Positions 9,344-18,196 of a stretch of 64,000 nucleotides of DNA are shown here, piece after piece (the stretch's first letter is position 1; each line of letters opens with the position of its first letter). Made by a program: the position numbers and the translations under genes. Under the pieces are notes generated by a model. That model saw only the letters and a list, made by a program, of their open reading frames with translations, was not told the DNA's origin and ran no database searches. Location: contig NZ_JASGBI010000001.1 of the NCBI RefSeq assembly GCF_030053425.1, positions 2,054,001 through 2,118,000 on the forward strand, written 5' to 3'. Origin of the DNA: Lysobacter stagni (GTDB lineage: Bacteria; Pseudomonadota; Gammaproteobacteria; Xanthomonadales; Xanthomonadaceae).

Positions 9344-9407
9344 CGGTGCTTGACGGATGCGCCGCGGTTGCGTTTGCTTTGGAACTCCCCCGGCAGGCAT
9401 CTCCGCG

Positions 9408-10091
9408 ATGGTCGATCACGTTCTGGACAACCCCATCTGGGAATCGCTGCGCACCCGCCATCGCGGGATCGCGCGCATGCACGGCGAGGTGGCGCGCTAT
9501 CCGGCGCAGATCGCGCCGTTCCTGGGCGTGCCGCACGCCGGCGTGGATGTGCGCGAATCGCTGCCGGAGCTGATGGAGCCAGGCGAGACCACGCTGCTGC
9601 TTGGCAAGGAGGTCCCGGCCGTGCCGGAAGGGTTCGAAGCGAAGCAGCTGGCGATGCTGGCGCAGATGGTGTGCCTGCAGCCCGTGCCGGAGGTGGACGG
9701 GCCGCACATCATCGAGCTGGGCGAGGCGCACCGCGCGGACGTGCTGGAACTCACCGCGCTGGTGTACCCGCATTACTTCCGCCCGTACACGATGCAACTG
9801 GGCCGCTATTTCGGCATCTACCAGGACGGGCGGCTGGCCGCGATCATCGGCGAGCGCATGGGCACGGACGACTGGCGCGAGATCAGCGCGGTCTGCACGC
9901 ATCCGGATTTCCTCGGCCGCAGTTATGCGCGCCGTCTGTTGGCGATGCTGGGCAACGACATCCTCGCGCGAGGGCAAACGCCGTACCTGCATGTCGCACA
10001 GGAAAACCAGCGCGCGGTGGACGTCTACCTGCGCGGCGGTTTCACGCTGCGGCGCGAGATCCCGTTCTGGTCCCTGCGCCGCCACGGGTGA
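9408..10091 (+). CDS. GNAT-family N-acetyltransferase (FR47-like)
   Basis: This 227-residue protein has a GNAT fold in its C-terminal half. The acetyl-CoA loop region is seen as VCTHPDFLGRSYARRLL, followed by ENQRAVDVYLRGGF, the usual beta6-beta7 region of FR47-like members. The N-terminal 100 residues form a variable substrate domain. The acceptor is unknown. It lies just downstream of the MATE exporter, and co-transcription is possible. The ATG at 9408 was preferred over one 51 bases upstream because homology-like sequence begins there. Confidence 0.85.
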   Translation: MVDHVLDNPIWESLRTRHRGIARMHGEVARYPAQIAPFLGVPHAGVDVRESLPELMEPGETTLLLGKEVPAVPEGFEAKQLAMLAQMVCLQPVPEVDGPHIIELGEAHRADVLELTALVYPHYFRPYTMQLGRYFGIYQDGRLAAIIGERMGTDDWREISAVCTHPDFLGRSYARRLLAMLGNDILARGQTPYLHVAQENQRAVDVYLRGGFTLRREIPFWSLRRHG

Positions 10092-10164
10092 ACAGGCCCG
10101 CTGTCACATCACGGACATGAAACTGCAGCATCGTGGCCCGACCGATGTCACGAGGTCCGGCCCG

Positions 10165-10713
10165 ATGAAGCGTTTCCTGGTTTCCGCCGTGCTGGCGCTG
10201 TGCTGCGCGTTGCCGTCGCTGGCGTTGGCGCAGGCGTCCTACGTGCGCATCGAGGACCGCCTCACGCCGGAGCAGTTGCAGTCGGTGGGATTGACGCCGG
10301 CGCAACTGGAGCGGCTCAACCAGCTGCTGCGTGAATCGCAGGAGCGGGCGCCCACCGTCGCGCCCGCCACGGCTACCGCAGCGAGCGTCGCCGCACCGCG
10401 GGCCGACGCGACGCATGCATCGGTCGCCACGCCGGAACGTGACGATGCCGGTCGCGAAGCCGACCGTTCCTCGCTCATCGGTTTCAACGACGAACCCATC
10501 CGCAGCCGTCTCAAGGGATCGGTGAGCGAATGGTCGCCGGGCACCGTGTTCGAGCTGGAGAACGGTCAGCAGTGGAAGGTGCTGAAGGGCCATCTGAAGC
10601 TGCCGAAAACGCTGGATGCGCCGGAGATCGTCGTCGTGCCGGGCATCGCGGGGCGCTGGTTCCTGCAGGTCGACGAGAGCATGCCGAAGGCACGCGTCTA
10701 CCGCATCGACTGA
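10165..10713 (+). CDS. Hypothetical exported protein
   Basis: This is a 182-residue protein with a signal peptide (cleavage after ALA). An amphipathic helical stretch follows (LTPEQLQSVGLTPAQLERLN) in which the LTP.QL element occurs twice. After an Ala/Thr-rich linker comes a compact C-terminal domain (WSPGTVFELENGQQWKVLKG) that looks like an SH3-type small beta barrel. The start is supported by GAGGT at 10152-10156. The function is unknown and it is probably periplasmic. It ends 4 bases before the convergent cytochrome gene. Confidence 0.75.
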   Translation: MKRFLVSAVLALCCALPSLALAQASYVRIEDRLTPEQLQSVGLTPAQLERLNQLLRESQERAPTVAPATATAASVAAPRADATHASVATPERDDAGREADRSSLIGFNDEPIRSRLKGSVSEWSPGTVFELENGQQWKVLKGHLKLPKTLDAPEIVVVPGIAGRWFLQVDESMPKARVYRID

Positions 10714-10717
10714 ACCA

Positions 10718-11617
10718 TCAGCGTTTGGGGTTGGGCAGTGGCGGCAGCGTGTCCAGGTACGCCCAGATCGCGCGCAGCTCGACGTCCTGCATCTGGCTGT
10801 AGGCCTTCCACGGCATCATGCGGTGCAGGTGGCGCCCGTCCGGCCGCTGGCCGGTGCGCATCAGGTGCAGGAAGTCGGTTTCCGTCCATTGCGCAAGGCC
10901 CATGGCGTGCGGCGTGAGGTTGGCCGACGGCGGCGTGCCGGGTTCCAGCACGTAACCGCCGGCGAAGTCCGATCCGTGGCAACCGGTGCACACCTGCGCG
11001 ACGTAACGGCCGTACGCGGCGTTCGCGACCGCGGGCGGCGACCTGCGCGGTCGCGGCGTGTGGTCCACATTCTCGGCCGGGAACAGCGGCAGCTTGCCCA
11101 GCAGGTACAGGACGCGGCCCAGCGGTCGCACCTGCGTGCGGCCAGGGTCGCTTTCCACCGCCGGCAGCGTGCGCAGGTAGGCGATGATCGAAGCCACATC
11201 GTGGTCGTCGAAACCGGCGTAGTCGCCGGTCGGCATGATCACCAGCGCGGTGCCGTCGGGGCGTACGCCGTGGCGGATGGCCGCGGCCAGCGCGTCGTCG
11301 TCATAGGCCGGATCGCGCACCGCGCGCGTCAGGTTGGCCGGCACCACGCGCACCACGTTCGGTGCGTCGACCAGCAGGCGACCCGCGCCGTCGGCGCCGT
11401 GGCAGTCGGCGCAGCCGCGCGTGGCGTACAGATGCCGGCCGTGTTCCAGCGATGCGGTCGCGATGGCTTCGCGCAGCGGCGGATCCTGCACGATCCAGGT
11501 CTTCGCCATGGCGCGTTCGCTGGCGACGTAACCCGCCACGAACAGTCCCGCCACCGCCACCAGCACCACGACCAGGCCCAGCCCGATCCACTTCGCCAAA
11601 CGCCGCATGTCCGTCAC
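10718..11617 (-). CDS. Membrane-anchored diheme cytochrome c
   Basis: This 299-residue protein has two CxxCH haem c sites, CADCH near residue 69 and CTGCH near residue 212. Each is followed by a methionine-containing segment that could supply the axial ligand (ALVIMPTGDYAG and HRMMPWKAYSQM). A single hydrophobic helix at residues 10-30 serves as uncleaved anchor, placing the haem domains in the periplasm. The arrangement matches the cytochrome c subunits that accept electrons from periplasmic dehydrogenases. No partner dehydrogenase is adjacent; the PQQ-type enzyme at 13756 is the closest candidate, which is only an inference. Confidence 0.9.
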   Translation of the reverse strand: MTDMRRLAKWIGLGLVVVLVAVAGLFVAGYVASERAMAKTWIVQDPPLREAIATASLEHGRHLYATRGCADCHGADGAGRLLVDAPNVVRVVPANLTRAVRDPAYDDDALAAAIRHGVRPDGTALVIMPTGDYAGFDDHDVASIIAYLRTLPAVESDPGRTQVRPLGRVLYLLGKLPLFPAENVDHTPRPRRSPPAVANAAYGRYVAQVCTGCHGSDFAGGYVLEPGTPPSANLTPHAMGLAQWTETDFLHLMRTGQRPDGRHLHRMMPWKAYSQMQDVELRAIWAYLDTLPPLPNPKR

Positions 11618-11682
11618 GCCCTGAGGATGTGACCACCGGATACGGCAAGGACGGGCGCCACAGGACAGCCCGCGGGCAGCGG

Positions 11683-12513
11683 TTATTCAGGCTGCGCGTC
11701 GTCGGCCAGACGGCGGCACAGGCGCGCGGTGTCCTCGTCGACGGGGAAACAGCACTCGATGCGCAGTTCATCGAGGGTGACGTCGCGTGGCGTGCCGAAG
11801 GTGGTGATGGTGGAAAAGAAACGCAGGCGCTGTGCATCGCGCCGCAGCACCGTGGTCAGCAGCGGCGTGGGGGCGGCTTCGACATCGCGCAGTCGCCAGC
11901 GCGCCGGCACGCCGGGGTAGGCGAGCACTTCGTCCAGCAATCCGCGCGCGACCTCGTCCGACGGCGCGGCGGCCACTTCGCCGTGCAGGTGGCGGATGAG
12001 ATCGCCCGCCACTTCCTCCCAGTTTTCCACCGCGCCGCGCAGGTCGTCGGGGTCGAAGATCTGCCGGATCATGTTGCCGTGCGCGCTGGGGCGCCCCCGC
12101 ATCACGAACGCATTCACGCGGGCCGCGGCGGCGTTGGCCATCAACACGTCCCAGTGCCGGTTGAGCACGAAGGCGGGGTAGGGCTCCTGCTGGGCGAGGA
12201 TGAACTCGATCGCGCGCCGCACCTGCGCCAGCTCGGGCGTGGCCAGTGCGGTTTCGGGATATCGGGGCGCGAAGCCGGCGGCTACCAGCAGCGCGTTGCG
12301 CTCGCGCAGCGGCATGTCCAGCGCGTCGGCCAGGCGCGCGATCATCTCGCGGCTGGGCTGCGACTTGCCCGTCTCCACGCAGCTGAGGTGGCGCGGCGAC
12401 ACGTTGGCTTCCAGCGCGAGGTCGAGCTGGCTGAGCCGGCGCACCGCGCGCCATTCGCGCAGCAGGGCGCCGAGTCGGCTCGGGGCGGCGAGGGTGGAGA
12501 CGGCACGGTCCAT
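11683..12513 (-). CDS. XRE-family regulator with MmyB-like sensor domain
   Basis: This 276-residue transcription factor has an N-terminal Cro/XRE helix-turn-helix at about residues 10-70 (LREWRAVRRLSQLDLALEAN, SPRHLSCVETGKSQPS). A MmyB-like ligand-binding domain then covers about residues 105-270 (PAFVLNRHWDVLMANAAA, ending with FPVDEDTARLCRRLADD). Such regulators often repress a divergent oxidoreductase or hydrolase gene and may sense small hydrophobic ligands. A perfect 9-bp palindrome lies 33 bases upstream of its start. The gene diverges from the exported alpha/beta hydrolase. I set the start at 12513, where the HTH homology begins. Confidence 0.9.
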   Translation of the reverse strand: MDRAVSTLAAPSRLGALLREWRAVRRLSQLDLALEANVSPRHLSCVETGKSQPSREMIARLADALDMPLRERNALLVAAGFAPRYPETALATPELAQVRRAIEFILAQQEPYPAFVLNRHWDVLMANAAAARVNAFVMRGRPSAHGNMIRQIFDPDDLRGAVENWEEVAGDLIRHLHGEVAAAPSDEVARGLLDEVLAYPGVPARWRLRDVEAAPTPLLTTVLRRDAQRLRFFSTITTFGTPRDVTLDELRIECCFPVDEDTARLCRRLADDAQPE

Positions 12514-12545
12514 GCCGCGAGGATAAGCGCGGCGCTGTCCGGGAA

Positions 12546-12566
12546 CCATGACCTCGCAGGTCATGG
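12546..12566. promoter_or_regulatory. Perfect palindrome, candidate XRE/MmyB operator
   Basis: CCATGACCT-CGC-AGGTCATGG is a perfect 9-bp inverted repeat with a 3-base centre, located between the divergent XRE regulator and hydrolase genes. A further half-site (GGCATGACC) follows at 12568-12576. Position and symmetry fit an operator for the adjacent regulator; the assignment is inferred. Confidence 0.65.
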
Positions 12567-12659
12567 TGGCATGACCCGCCGCTTCGTTGAGTCGGTGCCG
12601 GCGCAGCTCAATGATCCTCACCGGAATCGGGGAGCGTGTCCCCGACACGGAGACGTCAC

Positions 12660-13631
12660 ATGCAACGCAGGCAATTCCTCGGCATGACCGCGGGCGCACT
12701 GGCGGCCGGATTCGCCGCACACGTTCCCCTGTTGAATGCGACCGCATCGGCGGCATCGGCGCAGGGAACGCTCGATGCCGCTGCATTCACCTCCGCGCGC
12801 CGTTTCGTGCGCACCCGCTTCGGCAACATCGCGGTGGTCGAACGCGGTCGCGGCGAGGCAGCCCTGTTCCTGCACGGTTTCCCGCTCAACGGTTACCAGT
12901 GGCGCGGCGCGCTGGAGCGCCTGGCCCCGTACCGGCGCTGCATCGCGCCGGACTTCCTCGGTCTGGGCTACACCGAAGTCGCACCGGGCCAGAGCATGGC
13001 GCCGGATGCGCAGGTGGCGATGCTGGCCGAACTGCTGGACCGCCTGTCGGTAGACCGCGTGGACCTGATCGCCAACGACAGCGGCGGACAGGCGGCGCAG
13101 TTGTTCCTGGCGACGTATCCCGAACGCGTGCGTTCGATCCTGCTGACCAACTGCGATTCGGAAATCGAATGCCCACCGCCTGCACTGGCACCGGTGATCA
13201 AGCTCGCACGCGAAGGACAGTTCGTCGCGCAATGGCTGGCGCCGTGGCTGGCGGACAAGGCGCTGGCGCGTTCGGCCGACGGGCTGGGCGGGCAGACGTT
13301 CACGCGTCCGGCCGAACTGGACGACGCGGCCATCGAGATGTACCTGGGGCCGCTGGTGCGCAACGCCGAACGCACCAACGCCTTCGCCATCGCGCTGGAC
13401 CGCAACTGGCTGGAGGGCATCGGTGCCAGGCTGAAGGCCAGTGCCGCGCCCGCGCGCATCGTCTGGGGCACCGGGGACACGATCTTCTCCGATGCCGGCG
13501 CGCGGCACCTGGACGGCAGCTTCGGCCACTCGCGCGGCGTGCGCCGTATCGAGGGCGCGCGGCTGTTCTTCCCCGAGGAATTCCCCGACCTCATCGCCGA
13601 GGAAGCCAGGCGCCTGTGGGGCGAGGCCTAG
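12660..13631 (+). CDS. Exported alpha/beta hydrolase, haloalkane-dehalogenase-like
   Basis: This is a 323-residue alpha/beta hydrolase with a Tat-like leader (MQRRQFLGMTAGALAAG). The oxyanion-hole motif LFLHGFPLNGYQW and the nucleophile elbow IANDSGGQ are present. In haloalkane dehalogenases and epoxide hydrolases the elbow reads HDWGG with Asp as nucleophile, so Asp is the likely nucleophile here, although the adjacent Ser is an alternative. The C-terminal part lacks an obvious GHF-type catalytic His (GARLFFPEEFPDLIAEE), which is unusual. The gene diverges from an XRE regulator across a palindrome and is probably controlled by it. The substrate is unknown. Confidence 0.82.
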   Translation: MQRRQFLGMTAGALAAGFAAHVPLLNATASAASAQGTLDAAAFTSARRFVRTRFGNIAVVERGRGEAALFLHGFPLNGYQWRGALERLAPYRRCIAPDFLGLGYTEVAPGQSMAPDAQVAMLAELLDRLSVDRVDLIANDSGGQAAQLFLATYPERVRSILLTNCDSEIECPPPALAPVIKLAREGQFVAQWLAPWLADKALARSADGLGGQTFTRPAELDDAAIEMYLGPLVRNAERTNAFAIALDRNWLEGIGARLKASAAPARIVWGTGDTIFSDAGARHLDGSFGHSRGVRRIEGARLFFPEEFPDLIAEEARRLWGEA

Positions 13632-13755
13632 CCCCATCCGACCCGCGTACCGGTCCATGCGACGGCCGGTACGCGAATCCGGGACGCCTTCACATCCGGT
13701 TTCACGCCAGATCTGTCACGCTGCGCCCGCCGATTGGGGGCGCAGGAGCGATGCC

Positions 13756-15423
13756 ATGGTGCGGATGGGGCGAGAGGCCGTTCGGAGTTGTGTGCTGTTG
13801 TCGATGCTGCTGCTGGCGGCCTGCGGCGGCGGTGGTGGCGGTAGCGACGACCCGGTGCCGGGTACGCCGACGAACCTGCCACCGACCTTCACCTCCAGCG
13901 CGTCGGCCACCGTCGCCGAGGACACGTCGGGCGTGTTCTACACCGCGGTGGCGACCGACCCGGAACGCGCCACGGTGACCTACTCGCTGTCCGGTGGCGC
14001 CGACCAGGCGCGCTTCCGGATCACGCCACAGGGCGCGCTGTCGTTCTTCTCGCCGCCGGATTTCGAGAATCCGACCGACGTCAACAACGACAACATCTAC
14101 CTGGTGACCATCGCCGCCACCGACGGCACCCAGACCAGCACGCTGGCGCTGACGGTCACGGTGACCGACGTGACCGGCGCACCGCTGCGCGTGCGTCGTG
14201 TGGTCAGCGGGATGAACTTCCCCTTGTTCCTTGCGCCCGTTCCGGACACCACCGGGCGCGTGTTCGTCGTCGAGCGCGGGGGGCGTATCCGCATCGTCGA
14301 TCCCGCCACCGGCGCGATCGCCGCGACCCCGTTCCTGGATGTCACCGGCCAGCTCGCCCTCGATGGCGAACGCGGGCTGCTCGGCTTCGCGACGGCGCCG
14401 GATTTCGCGACCAGCGGGCGCTTCTACGTGTACCTGACGGTCACCGACGGCACGATCGAAGTGCGCCGCTACCAGACGGTCAACAACAATCGCGACCAGG
14501 CCGATCCGGCCAGCGGCGATGCGATCCTGCGCATCGCGCATCCGCGCAACAACCACAACGGTGGTTGGCTGGGCTTCGGCAACGACGGTTACCTGTATGT
14601 CGGCGTGGGCGACGGCGGCGGTGCCGGCGATCCGGACGAGAACGCGCAGAACCGCAATCGCCTGCTCGGCAAGATGCTGCGCATCGATCCGACCAGCGAT
14701 GACTTCCCGGCTGATGCGAATCGCGACTACGCCATCCCCGCCAGCAATCCCTTCGCCGTCAGCGGTGGCGCTCCGGAAGTGTGGGCCTACGGCCTGCGCA
14801 ATCCGTTCCGCAACAGCTTCGACCCGATCACGGGCAACCTGTACATCGGCGACGTGGGCCAGGACAACGTCGAGGAAATCGACCTGATGCGTCCCAGCGA
14901 CGGCGGCGCCAATTTCGGCTGGCCGATCATGGAAGGCACGCGCGTGTACCTGGGTCCCGCCACCACGCCGGGCCTCACGGCGCCGGTGGCCGAATACGCG
15001 CACGGTACCGGTCCGCGCGAGGGCGGATCGGTGACCGGTGGCTTCGTGTATCGCGGTACGCTGGAATCGCTGCGCGGCGAGTACATCTTCGGCGATTTCG
15101 TGGTGCCCAACGTGTGGTCGATCACCAGCTCGCGCCTGTTGCCCGGGTCCACCGTGGCTTCTTCGACCTTCCGTCTGCGCAACGCAGACTTCACGCCCAA
15201 CGCAGGCGCCATCAACAACGTGGTCAGTTTCGGCGTGGACGTGGCGAACAACCTCTACATCGTCGACTTCGACGGCGAGGTGTTCGTCATCGAGCCGGTG
15301 CCGGGTGCGGGGCCGACGGCCGCGTCGCTGGCGCCGCAACGCATCGATGCGCAGGCCGCGCAACCGCGTCGTGTGTCGTTCTGGGAGACGCTGCGCGAGT
15401 GGGTCGTGCGGCAGGGGCTCTGA
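13756..15423 (+). CDS. PQQ-dependent sugar dehydrogenase-like lipoprotein
   Basis: This 555-residue lipoprotein has a lipobox (LLLAAC followed by a glycine run). A cadherin-like Ig domain covers about residues 35-135 (ATVAEDTSGVFYTAVATDPE ending TVTVTDV), and a soluble-glucose-dehydrogenase/HHIP-type six-bladed propeller covers about 145-530. Diagnostic propeller segments are GERGLLGFATAPDF, RNNHNGGWLGFGNDGYLYV, AYGLRNPFRNSFD and NFGWP. Family members oxidise sugars or aldoses with PQQ, but many homologues have unproven activity. It is anchored in a membrane and faces the periplasm or outside. The 3' end has a strong hairpin. Confidence 0.9.
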   Translation: MVRMGREAVRSCVLLSMLLLAACGGGGGGSDDPVPGTPTNLPPTFTSSASATVAEDTSGVFYTAVATDPERATVTYSLSGGADQARFRITPQGALSFFSPPDFENPTDVNNDNIYLVTIAATDGTQTSTLALTVTVTDVTGAPLRVRRVVSGMNFPLFLAPVPDTTGRVFVVERGGRIRIVDPATGAIAATPFLDVTGQLALDGERGLLGFATAPDFATSGRFYVYLTVTDGTIEVRRYQTVNNNRDQADPASGDAILRIAHPRNNHNGGWLGFGNDGYLYVGVGDGGGAGDPDENAQNRNRLLGKMLRIDPTSDDFPADANRDYAIPASNPFAVSGGAPEVWAYGLRNPFRNSFDPITGNLYIGDVGQDNVEEIDLMRPSDGGANFGWPIMEGTRVYLGPATTPGLTAPVAEYAHGTGPREGGSVTGGFVYRGTLESLRGEYIFGDFVVPNVWSITSSRLLPGSTVASSTFRLRNADFTPNAGAINNVVSFGVDVANNLYIVDFDGEVFVIEPVPGAGPTAASLAPQRIDAQAAQPRRVSFWETLREWVVRQGL

Positions 15424-15434
15424 TCCGATGATCC

Positions 15435-15461
15435 GATGCGCCGGCATCCAGCCGGCGCATC
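15435..15461 (+). terminator. Hairpin terminator after the sugar dehydrogenase
   Basis: A perfect 11-bp stem (GATGCGCCGGC / GCCGGCGCATC) with a 5-base loop lies 11 bases after the stop codon. There is no U-tract, so it may act as a weak terminator or an mRNA-stabilising structure. Confidence 0.55.
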
Positions 15462-15769
15462 CTGCGAACGCCACATGACGTGACGATATCGGCCACGTTG
15501 AACGGTCCGCAACGCAGTTCAGGGCACGATGCCCACTGCCGGGCACTCTGTCCCGAACACCGGGTTCCCGTGGATGACGCTGCCGCTCATCGGCGTGCCG
15601 GTGGAATGTGAATACGGGCCAGCGCGCCAGTCGCCACCGGACAGGGTTGAGAGTCAGGCGCGTCGTCGTATTCTTTGATGAACCCCATGGAAATCCGTAC
15701 GGGCGCTCTGCCTGCGCATGCGCTTTCTGGCAACGGCGTTCCGTTCAGCACCGAGAGACCACCGAAAAG
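15462..15769. other. Intergenic region, no clear feature
   Basis: About 300 bases lie between the dehydrogenase hairpin and the next lipoprotein gene. An open frame continues upstream of the chosen start at 15770 (from 15608), but its translation lacks any signal peptide or conserved look, and the lipoprotein leader begins at 15770. I see no repeat, RNA gene or convincing promoter. Confidence 0.5.
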
Positions 15770-16927
15770 ATGCCCAGGCGTACCGGACTGTTGTGGATGT
15801 GCCTCGCGCTGGTCGCCTGCCAGCGCCCGGAGCCGGTGACCCACGGCATGGTGATCGAGGAGGCCAGCGCCCCGCAGGAAGGCGGCGCGATCAGCACCGC
15901 GCCGGTCAGGGTCACGCCGCCGCGTCCGGAAACGCCGCGCCAGGCCAAGACCACCGTGCGCGAGAACAGCAAGCCATCGCACGAGCGCAGGGAGATCGAC
16001 TGGTCGGACAAGGAACTGACCACCGGTGCCGCCTCGATCAGTTGCGAGCTGGACTACTCCGCGCTGGGCGACGGCGATCCGTTGACGAAGCTGGACCACG
16101 AGACGCTGCAGAAGGCGTTGCAGCCCTGCGAACAGGGCGGCGTGGCGCGCCTGCGCTACAAGGGCAAGATCACGGCCGAGTTCGGGACGCTGGTGGAGCG
16201 GGCCACGAAGGTCGCCGACGAACTGGGCATCGGCAAGCGCGTGCTCGACATCGACTCGGCCGGTGGCCAGGTCGAAGATGCGATCCAGGCTGGCGACTTC
16301 ATCGCCGAGTCGCGCTGGACGATCTGGGTGCGCGAAGGCGCGATCTGCCACAGCGCGTGCGTGTTCATCCTCAGCGCGGGGGACACGCGGATGATCGCCG
16401 GACAGGTGGGCATCCATCGCATCATCCGCATGAGTTCCACCGCCACCACGCGCGCCGAACTCAACGCAGAGCTGCGCGTGGTGTACGAACGCGTGCGCGA
16501 TTACCTGGAGCGCAACGGCGCCGCCGTGGCCGTGGCCGACCAGATGATGGCCGTGCCCAACCGCGGCCTGCGCCTGCTCACCACCGAAGAGCTGCAGCTG
16601 TATGGGCTGGACGGCGTCAATCCGGCGCAGGACGACCTGGACCGGCTGCGCCTGATGCGCAAATGCGGCGAGGATTTCGTCAGCCGCCGCGATTCGTTCG
16701 TGCGCGCCTTCGACAAGCGCTGCAAGCAGCCCGACACCGACCTGGACGCGCTCAACGCCTGCGGCCTGGCATTGCGCACCGACTACGGTTTCCCGGACAA
16801 CACCTGCCCGGCGGAAAGCCCGTTGTCGGAGTTCGACCGCGACACGGCCGGGCTGCAGCCGCCGGCGGCGGATGCTCCGCAGACCGTGAGCAAGGTCGCC
16901 GGGAAGAAGCGCGGCGGGGACAGCTGA
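15770..16927 (+). CDS. ClpP/crotonase-fold lipoprotein, putative serine protease
   Basis: This 385-residue protein starts with a short lipoprotein signal (LLWMCLALVAC, Cys18). After a disordered Pro/Thr linker comes a domain with the ClpP-like pattern. It includes a beta strand and glycine turn (VLDIDSAGGQVEDAIQAG), the segment CHSACVFILSAGD with the likely nucleophile Ser, and IAGQVGIHRI with a candidate catalytic His. This matches the COG3904-type predicted periplasmic proteases. The C-terminal 90 residues contain several cysteines (RKCGED, DKRCKQ, NACGLA, DNTCPA) that probably form disulfides. The target is unknown, and membrane anchoring faces the periplasm. Confidence 0.78.
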   Translation: MPRRTGLLWMCLALVACQRPEPVTHGMVIEEASAPQEGGAISTAPVRVTPPRPETPRQAKTTVRENSKPSHERREIDWSDKELTTGAASISCELDYSALGDGDPLTKLDHETLQKALQPCEQGGVARLRYKGKITAEFGTLVERATKVADELGIGKRVLDIDSAGGQVEDAIQAGDFIAESRWTIWVREGAICHSACVFILSAGDTRMIAGQVGIHRIIRMSSTATTRAELNAELRVVYERVRDYLERNGAAVAVADQMMAVPNRGLRLLTTEELQLYGLDGVNPAQDDLDRLRLMRKCGEDFVSRRDSFVRAFDKRCKQPDTDLDALNACGLALRTDYGFPDNTCPAESPLSEFDRDTAGLQPPAADAPQTVSKVAGKKRGGDS

Positions 16928-17036
16928 AGTAACACTTCGCCGCCCACGGCGCCACATCGTGGAGGTCGTCGCGTCCTCCACCGTGCGCCTGCGAGGCCCA
17001 TGCTAGTGTCCGCCGCAGTCCCTCCGGAGGCGGCGC

Positions 17037-18188
17037 ATGTTCGACGAACGCTATTCGTTGCTGCGCGGCGGAATGCTGTATCGGGCCACGCATCTGGGGC
17101 GCCTGCACAAGCAGGGCTGGATGGCGCCGCCGGTGGCGATCGCATTGCTGCTCATCGTGCTGCTGCCCACGGTGGTGCTGTCGGCCATGGACGGCACCCT
17201 GCTTGGCGGCGGCGTGCAGATTCCGCTGGTGCGCGACTACACGGTCTGGGCGCGCTTCGTCCTGGCGATGCCGCTGCTGGTGCTGGCCGTGCCCGTCGCC
17301 GACGAGCGCCTGTGGCGTGCCATGCACCACCTGCATGGCCTGGTCACACCCGACGACCGGGCCCGTTTCGAACAGGTGCTGGAACGCGTCCGACGCTGGC
17401 GCGATTCGGTGGTGCCCGAACTGATCCTGTTCGTGCTCGCCATCGGTGGTTCGCTGACGTTGGCGCCGCTGGACGTGTTCAAGGCCGTGACCGACTGGCG
17501 CGATGGTGGCGGGCAGGCGCTGAGTCCGGCTGGTCTGTGGCTGCATTGGGTCGGCATGCCGGTGTTCCGCTTCCTCTTCCTGGTCTGGACGTGGCGGTTC
17601 GTGCTGTGGGTGTGCCTGCTGTGGCGTTTCTCGCGGCTGCGGCTGACGCTGTACGCCTCGCATCCCGACGGCCATGGCGGCCTGGGTTTCCTCGGTTTCG
17701 CGCAGGCCGCCTTCATCGTGATGCCGACGGTGGGATCGCTGCTGCTGTGCGGCAGCCTGGCAATGGAAATAACCTATCTCCACGTGACCCTGCACAGCCT
17801 GCGCTATGTGCTGCTGGGCTATGTGGTGCTTTCGCTGCTGGTGATGATCGCGCCGCTGGCGTTGTTCGTGCCGGGGCTGTCGGCGCTCAAACGCGCGAGC
17901 ATGATGACCTACGGGGTGGTCGGCACCGATTGCGCCGAGCAGTTCGACAAGAACTGGATCAGCCGTGAGCGCGGCGAGGCGCGGCCGATCCTGCAGGCGG
18001 GCGATTCCTCGGCGCTGGCGGACTACACCGCGGTCTACACGACGGTCAGCACGATGGTGGTGCTACCGATCCAGCGCTACGTGCTGATCTCGTTCATCGT
18101 CGCTTCGGTCGCACCGCTGCTGCCGCTGGCGCTGCTGGTGATGCCGGTCGACGAGATCCTCGACAAACTGCTGTCGTCGATGGTCTGA
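17037..18188 (+). CDS. Hypothetical polytopic membrane protein
   Basis: This is a 383-residue inner-membrane protein of unknown function. Hydrophobic segments lie at about residues 30-50, 68-88, 125-145, 172-200, 218-240, 255-282 and 345-370. The loop HPDGHGGLGFLG is striking and probably conserved, and a soluble loop with paired charged residues (NWISRERGEARPI) precedes the last helix. GGAGG lies 8 bases before ATG 17037. It ends 8 bases before the convergent S4-domain gene. Confidence 0.78.
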   Translation: MFDERYSLLRGGMLYRATHLGRLHKQGWMAPPVAIALLLIVLLPTVVLSAMDGTLLGGGVQIPLVRDYTVWARFVLAMPLLVLAVPVADERLWRAMHHLHGLVTPDDRARFEQVLERVRRWRDSVVPELILFVLAIGGSLTLAPLDVFKAVTDWRDGGGQALSPAGLWLHWVGMPVFRFLFLVWTWRFVLWVCLLWRFSRLRLTLYASHPDGHGGLGFLGFAQAAFIVMPTVGSLLLCGSLAMEITYLHVTLHSLRYVLLGYVVLSLLVMIAPLALFVPGLSALKRASMMTYGVVGTDCAEQFDKNWISRERGEARPILQAGDSSALADYTAVYTTVSTMVVLPIQRYVLISFIVASVAPLLPLALLVMPVDEILDKLLSSMV

Positions 18189-18196
18189 GGCGGGCC

